From: Pisaster brevispinus | Taxonomy: Eukaryota; Echinodermata; Asteroidea; Forcipulatida; Asteriidae | DNA: 64,000 nucleotides | Reading direction: 5' to 3' | NCBI GenBank assembly: GCA_023634235.1 | Contig: JAMKCF010000013.1 | Coordinates: 1,364,001-1,428,000, forward strand | Shown: positions 48,201 through 57,200 of the stretch, piece after piece | How the letters are laid out: the number at the start of each line of letters is the position of its first letter | Position numbering within the stretch: the stretch's first letter is position 1 | Translations under genes and position numbers: made by a program | Notes under the pieces: model-generated | Database searches by the model: none | The model's input: the letters and a program-made list of their open reading frames with translations, nothing else | Told to the model about the DNA's origin: nothing

Positions 48201-51200
48201 CTATGTATTGGAAAAAAAACCTGAATTTGACCTTGGTGTCAAGGTGGGCGTATAATGCCAATAATGCTGTTGTAGTCTAACGACTTCAAGATGGATCCTT
48301 TTTTATAAATATCACGGGAGTGAAAGGTTACGGTTCTCTTTGAGACCAAACTTGATCCCTCCTTGTTGTCCTCTATAATCCTTTTCACACTGCATCTCTT
48401 ATCCCGGTGGAATAGACTGTGCAAGTCTCGCGCCTATTCGAACTTCCAGGACCATTGTGGTCCCAACCATATGAAGCCTTACTTTGGCAAGATTTTGTTT
48501 AATTATTAAAGAGAATTATTTAAGAATTAAACTTGACCTCAGGTTCTGGTTTATACTTATTAAGAATTTATGCCCACCTCCGATCACCAAAGTTATGTAA
48601 ACGCCTGTCCGCGGGATGGTAATCACCAGACACTGTAATTGCTAAGTCTTTTCAATGCAGTCTATGGTCGTTGAGGTGCCAGTGTCCTACGGTGGCTGAT
48701 TTACGCCAACAACAAAACACTTTTTTCAGTACGGCGTTATAACGCCCTATTACGGCGTTATAACTCTTTAAATTTACGGCGTTATAACGCCCTATATAGC
48801 GTTATAACGCCCTATACAGCATAATAATGCCCTATTACAGTGTTATTTTTACTCGATAGGGCACTATAATGCCCTAAATTAGGGCGTTATAATGCCGTAC
48901 TGAAAAAGTGTTTTGTTGTTGGCGGAAATCAGCCACCGTAGTGCCTCTATAAACTGTGTCTCGTGTTAATTTTGTAGTGATTGCACATTATTCAGACGTG
49001 GATTTACAAAAGGAGTTTCTAAAAAGTTAAGATCAAATAAGCATCCTTGTCCCAGAGTTTAAATTTTGTTTCAACGAAAATTAACAAATTATTTGTGTAT
49101 CTTTTATACAGGCTAAAACACGTTTTATAAAAATTGTAATGAATAAATTATTTTAGTTTTTCAAATTTTCAGAAAAAAATAATCTCCCTTTTATCTCCTC
49201 TCGAGGTTCTCCAACCTACAACCTCGCACAACACTTGACAAAGCTACTACACCTACATGTACCTAATTCAGCAGGGTTTATCGGTATCATAAAGGGAATT
49301 GAATTACAGACCTCTGATGTACTAGTGAGTTTTGATGTCAAACCCCTTTTCACTAATGCTAGGTTCCCACTATCACGATTCGCGCCACGGTTGAAATCGT
49401 GGTCTTAATCGTGGAGTAATCGTGGTGATCCTATCAGATCTTATCAGATCTTGAGGTAAGTCGTGGCAATCGTGTTGATCGCGATCAAACTTGGACAAGA
49501 CAAACACAACGCTCTGTTGAGATGCGCTCTGTCGGGTACCACTGCTGACGACCTGACACGATTGACTCACAAGTTGATACGAGTAGATGCGAGTAGATAC
49601 GAGTAGTCACGCTTTTTCACGGATGCTCACGATCTATTTTGAGTTCTCGCGCCCATGTATATACCGGACAAGATTGAGTGCACTTCCTTTCAAAACACAA
49701 CACTCAGTCTTCAAACTCCGAAGATATGCCAAATAAGGTCCTTCCATACATTGGTCATACTTCACACACAAAATCCAGCGCATCCTCCGTAAAGCAGATT
49801 TTAAGGTCTACTACTGAACTCGCAATAAGTTGGAAACGAAGCTACACACCCACAAGGACAAATATGACTCTAGCAGTCAAGCAGGAGATTACTGAATTCC
49901 TTGCTCATGTGGTAAAGTGTATATTGGCGAGACTTGTAGAAGGCTGAAAGAACATAAGACTCATGGCCACATAGGAGAATATAATAAACCTGCCATTGTC
50001 AAACACTCTACCGATCTAGACCATGTCATAGATTGGGATCAGGCTCGAATCATAGCCCTTGAGAGGCACTGGTATACACGTCGCATTAGGGAAGCTATCG
50101 AAATACACAAGCACATCAGTGCCTCAAATCAGTGTTGTATGACTCGAGTCCAGGACTCGGACTCGAGTCCGTCTCGAGTCCCAATTTCAGTGACTCGGAC
50201 TTGACTCGAGTCACGTCTGCAAAAGACTCGGACTCGGACTCGGACTCGACTATCGTGACTCGGACTTGTCCCCGAGGACTCGTGACTTGCGAGTCACGTA
50301 TTTTCACAAACAATACCTTTTTTCAATATTAAAAACGATTCCGATGATCGATTGTCATTCCCGGAGTGCACATGGATGGAGGAATATTAACGTCTTAGCA
50401 CAAGAAGTACACTGTAGTATGGTGTTGCGAGTAATAGTGTTCGTGATTATTGTAGTAGTATTGTGTAGTAGATGGCACTGTACATACAGCGCGTGTATGT
50501 TCAATTCGTAATACGCACAATAACACTGAGATGCACGACACCAATATTAATGCTGGTTATCTGTCAACGTTAACACCATAGCCACTGCTTGCGTGAAGCA
50601 ATTGTGCATATTACCAGGGAAATGGCATGTCTGGTACCTGTAAAACACTGCTTGCATTATTGCACTGTGATGGCTGTGTGTTATTTGCACCAGTTTCCAC
50701 ACATGGTCAACACGCACACGAAAAACTTGGTCAGGAAACTTTTTTAATCATGGCATCCGCCGTTCCACCCCGTATCGTTTCTTTGACAATTACCAAAGGT
50801 GTCCAGTGTCTTTAAGGATTAAGTTTTTAAGAATTTAAGGATTTAAAATGATTTTTTTCTCTTCAAAATAACCAATTTATATACTGATTTATTTATTTCA
50901 GAAAGGTAGGTAGCCAACAAGGTTTATGGTTTAGAGAAAGTTTCTTTAAATTTGTTGGCTATTAACCTTTCTGAAATAAATAAATCAGTACATAATTGGT
51001 TATTTTGAAGAGAAAAAAAATCATTTTAAATCCTTAAAAGATATTCTGGATAAGGGGCAAGGAGTTAAACCTCAAATAAAATTGTAACTGCAGGTACAGA
51101 ACTTTGTTTAAATTAAATGTGTTTTATTTTGTCATTTCCAATGCTTATTTTACAACATTTGGTTTGCCATCAATATTTAAACAAGTGACTCGTGACTCGG

Positions 51201-54200
51201 ACTCGGACTCGGACCAAGTGACTCGGGACTCGGACTCGGACCTAATGACTCGTGACTCGGACTCGGACTCGACACAGGTGACTCGACTACAAAACTGCCT
51301 CAAATACAGTGCCTCAAGACATCGGCTATTTTATCAGCAGCATTTGGCACACAATTCTACCACCCTACTCCACTGATATCCCAGTCTGCTGTTATGCCGC
51401 ACTACACAGGGCACTCACACACAATGACTCCACGGCAGTAGAATAAATTGCAAGACAAATTCTCCAAGAATAAAATCTACAAAGCAAAGTAGTGTACACA
51501 TTGTGTTACCACAAACCGAATATACACAGACAAAAAATACGGTTTTTGTTCGACCTGTTTTCTCATTCCGATAAGAATGAGACTTGCACAGTTTATACAG
51601 ACCAGGGAAGGTCCCGGGAGTTTTTTTACCCCACGGTAACCCCGGCGCACTTTCACATTATCCCCTGGTCCTTATTCAACAGGGATCCTTTCGCTGTCCG
51701 CCACATAAACAGTGGTAAGCAAAACCTGCTCTTGTTTTCCACGTACATGTATTCCCCGGGGTAAAACAAAACAAAACAGGGTTTTACTGCATACCCCTAC
51801 TCTTGAGCAGGGGTGGTTATTCCCCAGGGTACATTAACGTATCAATGCGCTTTACATAAATGCCCTGGTCATTGGGCCAATAGCATTCCATTAATCTTTC
51901 TCAGCTCCCTTGGGAGTATACAGCCCCGAGCTGCCCAGTGGCGCTCCGAAGGCTTTATCAAACACACTATCAATCTCTACCCTCGCAGGTACTCATTTAT
52001 ACCCCTGGATGAGAGAAGCAATTATAGTAAAGCATCTTACTCAAGGACACAAGTGTCATGACCGGGATTCGAACCCACATGCCGATGAAATAACCACCAG
52101 AACTTGAATTCGATGCTCCAAACAAGCACGGCCATGACAACCTACAATGTTGTTCAACTACGTTTGACCTACCCTCATAGGAGACACTTCATAGATGGGA
52201 TCCACCAGGAACTTCTCATGATAGATGTGACAAGGGTCATCCTGAAATGTCATTTGTTTCCGGAACACTTCTTTAATAGAGTCCCACCAGGACATATTAT
52301 AAGGTTTGCAATTGCTGGGCACGTCTTCAACTTGCTGCGCTTCTGCCAACCGTTTGGACAACTCTTTCTACATGTAGTAAAAAAATAAACAGCACCAACA
52401 TGACCAAGTCAAGGGCAGTGTTTATTTCAGGAGTTAACTTTGCTTATGGTAGAATGATAAATTGTTTACAGAGGAAGGGAAATGTCAAGTTCAATTTTGT
52501 GATGTACTCATTTTCCGAAACATATGACCAAGGGAAAAGTTACAAGACTAACCTCACGATAAAAATGGCGTAAATTGCCATTGTATTCAATACCCTTCCA
52601 GTGCAAAGTTTGTCAACAACCAAAAAATCGATGACATCATTCTGAGAAAATTGGGTTTTTACATTTTAGTACAGGGATGTTTTGGTTCATTCCTGACTTT
52701 TGATAATATTCAATCAACACAGCCTTGAATTTGACCTTTTGACTGACGAAATATTCCTCCTTGGAATGTAAAGACTCATTTTTGTTTCAAATTTCGCTCT
52801 GAAAAAGTCAGTTATGATCAAAAACATCCCCGTACGAAAATGTAGAGACCCATTTTTCTTAGACTGATGTCATCGGGTGTTTTGGATATTGACAAATTGT
52901 GCACTGGCAGGGTATCGAATACAATGGCAATTGACACCATTTTAACGAGAGGTCAGAGACTTGTAAAGTTTTCCCCACTCACATGAGGCCTCTTTCTATT
53001 GGAAAATTTGTACATCACAAAATTGAATTGGTTATTTCCCTTCCTATTTAATAATTGGACATCGGAAGTCACAGCTTTTCTGAAAAAGTATTCAAAAGGA
53101 GAGGTTACATTGGTAGTGTGTTATTCTGAATCTAAACCTTCCTACATAAAAATATAATCCAGAGGAAGATTATATTGTCAGACTGACTACTGTTGAGCAA
53201 AAACCATCATGCCAGCCACGGGGCCAAATTAGCCCCTTCATCAGAGTCCTAACCAGGCAGTTTTGCCCGATTCTGATGGACCAAGTGCGACACATATAAA
53301 CTCAGGCTGAGCTTAGGAGCAGCATGGTCTAAAGTTGGGTACTTGGTTGTTCCGAGTTGAACCAAGAAGAGGTCCAGGGTAGCCTGAACATCTGGCGTCA
53401 CACTTCGAGGCTCATGAATAATGCCAGATACCGGCCTTGCCCGACTGCCAGATGTACTTTTGACCTCCTCCCATCCCAATTCACACGGACCGAGATTCAT
53501 AGTATATACACACACGTGTACACACACACAAACTTAAGGATCCGGTTTGTGGAGTCCTGCTAATGTTGTTCTATTATTCCTTTTTATAATGAATTCTCTT
53601 GTGGGTACAGGTTGAACAAGAATTCCCTTGTGGGGTCCATTGTTCCATTGTGCAAAAGACCCCACAGAGAGCTCCTGCAAGCTCATTACATTGTGAATGC
53701 ACACACCCTTTAAGCCGTGCTAACTGCCCGAGTTAGCTACGCGCAGCCTCTGTGTGCACATACACGTGTAAGTACACGCAGTGTACTCTCTAGGAGTACT
53801 CTCTGAATCAACAAATTTTGTCCAAAACTGGGCAAAAATATAAAGAAACACCTTAAACCCGGAAGTTACAGACCCAACGAGGCGGTTGACCCGACGGCCT
53901 CTGTATGCGGCAGTAATACGAGTGCGGAAGACCTATTCACAGTAGTAGTATGGGCGTTGTGCTCAGTGTGATACACATGTTATGCACAATGTAGTAAAGT
54001 ACATGTAAACGCGTTTGTCTTTTTTGGGAGTAAAAACTGCGAGCACCTTGAGCAAGGCAAACACAGCAGCAGCAGACAGATCGAAAGTACAGTTAACTGC
54101 TGCTGGTGTAGCTGACAATACGTCACTTTGGAGCAGATCAAATATAGCACAGAAATTGAAAGCTTACGCCACTGCAGGTTTATCCACTGAAATCATTGGG

Positions 54201-57200
54201 CTGAAATCATAAAAGCAGGGGACCAGTCTAGATCCAGGGATGCGTTCCACTCTGGCAAACAATGCAAGACTTACAGGTATGTTTTTTTAAAGCGGAACCC
54301 ATTGGGCACAAAAGACAACAGCAATGCTGCAAAATTTGGTGGATGGTCTAGAGGTGGTGTTTGTGTGTATAAATTAAATAGTTGTTAAATTTGTATCGGG
54401 AACAAAGAATATTTTTTGGTTTTACTCATACAACGATGTGTGTAAAGCACCGTATACTCAGTAATTTCCAGAGTCCTGTGAAAAAAAATCCACATGCATA
54501 TTAGGGACCTTGTCAAAATTAATCCCAGTGTCATGCCAAAAAGTGTCCGCTGCCAAATACTGTCCGCTCATTAGCATATTGCGATCTGATTGGTCAGGCG
54601 TCTATGACGTCACATTGTTTACGGAAGCTTGCTAAATAGTGTCCGCGGTCAGCGTGTATCAACATTGCGTGCCTTGCTTCTCGCTGACAGGACATTAACA
54701 GATAAGATAATTTTATTCAACTGAATTTGCCTTTTACAATTTTGTTCGAACACTTCCTTTGTTGTATTTGATTATAAATATTTGTAACCTTTAACATTAA
54801 GCACTTTCACATTTTGTATTAAAAAAAAAAAAAAAATCAGCACTTTTTACTAAAGTAAAATACTAATCTTTACCTACTTTTGAGATTGAGTGTTCGTCTG
54901 TGTTAGTGTTTGATATATTTTTTATTTGAAATACCAGTTTCCGCTAACTCCCCGCCAGCTACTGTCCGATCCAGCCCAAAAATCCAGTAAAGCACTGTAA
55001 AATTTCCTGAGTCCTGTGAAAAAATCCGCAGGTATATTACTTGGGTGGGATTTGAACCCACGACCTTTGCCATTGATTGTTAGCGTGTGTTAGCCAACTT
55101 CATATTTGTTCACAAAAGCATTGAAAAGTCCACAAAGATTTTCTCATTTGACTTGAACCTTCCTAATGTTTCAAATCAGATCGTTTGCGGTAAAGTGTCC
55201 ATTATATGTAATTGTTCTCAATTTAAAACATTTTGATGGTAATTACGACTGAAAATAGTTAATTTTTGACCAACCATTAACCAACAAACCCATAATCATT
55301 GTGGATACTTCAATATATATGGTCCATCTAAATAATGGACTTGATTGTGAGTTGAGCTTTTGAATACAGCAGAATGCAGCCGAAATTGTTAATGTGGTGC
55401 ACATTGTTCAAACAGTCATGCAAACGTTTGGTAAAGACAGAATTGTTTGCTGTTTTACCTTGTAAAGATAAAGCCAGTTCCAACCAACACTGATGACAAA
55501 TAACACTATGAAGACAACACATAGCTGTTGCCACCATGACACCTGTGTTTTGCTCTCACACACAACTACTATAATGCTCAGGATGACCATCAATGAGTAC
55601 TGGAATAAAAAAAATTAAAAAACAGACAAACATCAAAGGTATATTACACCATCAGTTTTTATATCAATTAATAAACCACAAGGGAAACTGGCTGGGTAAA
55701 TAGAAATCAATTGTAGTGTGAACAAAGTAAAATTTACTAGAGCGGAATTTGAGCCTGTAACCTTCGAGTTTACATGCCAGGGCTCCACCATTGAGCTACA
55801 TGTATCTTTGTTCGGGTGACACAATTCAGAAGTCATTCACCAGTATACTGCTGTATAGCCAGGGGTCACACCCAGTTTTCGACACAAACTGGGAAGTGGC
55901 ATTGTGAGGGGTTCACCACAAGGGGAGGCAACTTTTCGTCCAAACAAACAAGGTTGCGTCACGGGGGGAGGGGGGGGGGGGGCAAGGTTGGTGTCTGTCT
56001 ACATGGGGGGGAGTCCTTCGTTCATTTTATTTAGGTATTCTTAGAATTTTCAGAGTGTGAGGTGGACAAGTTTCCGTGTCTATTTTGTGCTTATTGCAAA
56101 CAAAAATTCAAAATGACAAGGCTCTATGCGTGTGTTATAATATAATCATGGATTATCTAATCGCAAAATAGAATCACTCGGTGAAATCTGGCTTTTCCAT
56201 TAAACTTGGTTTTGCCTCGTGACATGGAATAGTCCTCGTGATATTCTGTGACTATGCAGTCAAATGTATCCATTATTTGTACAATATGGTAAGCACAGTG
56301 TACTCAGCACTTTCCCCCCAAGTCCTGCATGAAAAAATCCATAGGCACACTACTCAGAAGGGATTCGAACCCACAACCTCTTCATGCTACCCAGGTGGGA
56401 TTTGAACCCACAACCCCTACCATTCTAGAGCAGATGTGTTTGAACCATTGAAGACTTACAAATATGACATTATTCCACTCCAATCCTGTCAGTCTCTCCA
56501 GCCAAGAGCTCTCGATAATGTTGTCATGGTGAACACCGACCAGCATGTCCGTCATGAGATCATGGGCATCTACTAGCTTTACTTTACCCTTCTGCTGGAC
56601 AAACTGTTGTAGTTTATTCCAGTGATAGGAGTTCAGTTCAACTTTGACCTCAGCTGCTAATGGGATGTCATCTTGGTCTGTCTAGAGTTTAGAGAAAACA
56701 ACATGAATCCAGGTCCTAATTTCACAGAGCTGCTTAGCAAAAATGAACAGGATACCAGTCACAAATGGTACACATGACATGATGTTTTGGCTGGAAACCT
56801 TAATCTGGTTAGCATACTTGTTTTTGTGCTTAAGCAGCTCTCCAAACTAGGGCCCAGGGCTCAATTTTATCCATGTATTAAGCAGAAAATTTTATTTTGC
56901 AAAGCCTCTAATCCTAGAAGGGCCCTGTATTAAATATGTGTAATGCCTTGCAATTTTAAAAAGAGTTAAAAAAAGAAATTCTAGAAACATTGAATGCAGT
57001 CAAAGAGTAAACAATATCAAAGCTGACTTCCCAAACTTGGTCACAACTCAAACTTTCACAAAGTTATTTTTAACAGGCCTAATACCTCACAGAGGCAACA
57101 GAGGCAGTTACAGACCATGTGCAAAACCGAGCGCCCTCTACAGTTGAGCCCTAAGAGGCCATCTTCCCTCAAAGCAGTCGACTAAAAACAAACATGAGGC

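Larger units (their letters stand above)
46712..52172. other. CLCC1-B intron 6, enlarged
   Basis: 5.5 kb against 1.7 kb in copy A. It contains a hairpin (46817-46911), a foldback-type repeat (47615-47890), a TA-flanked MITE (48690-48938), a Penelope-like remnant with nested elements (49198-51390), a CCCCGGGG repeat (51606-51840) and a SINE-like repeat (51870-52110). Confidence 0.65.
52368..55458. other. CLCC1-B intron 5
   Basis: Foldback (52470-53055), B-specific repeat (53378-54200), a repeat with CRE-like TGACGTCA (about 54540-54990) inserted in or between SINE-like copies, and B-box repeat at 54990-55085. Confidence 0.55.

Noticed and set aside
50116..50332. Asp-Ser repeat proteins
   Set aside because: Produced by reading the ACTCGG array; no biological frame.
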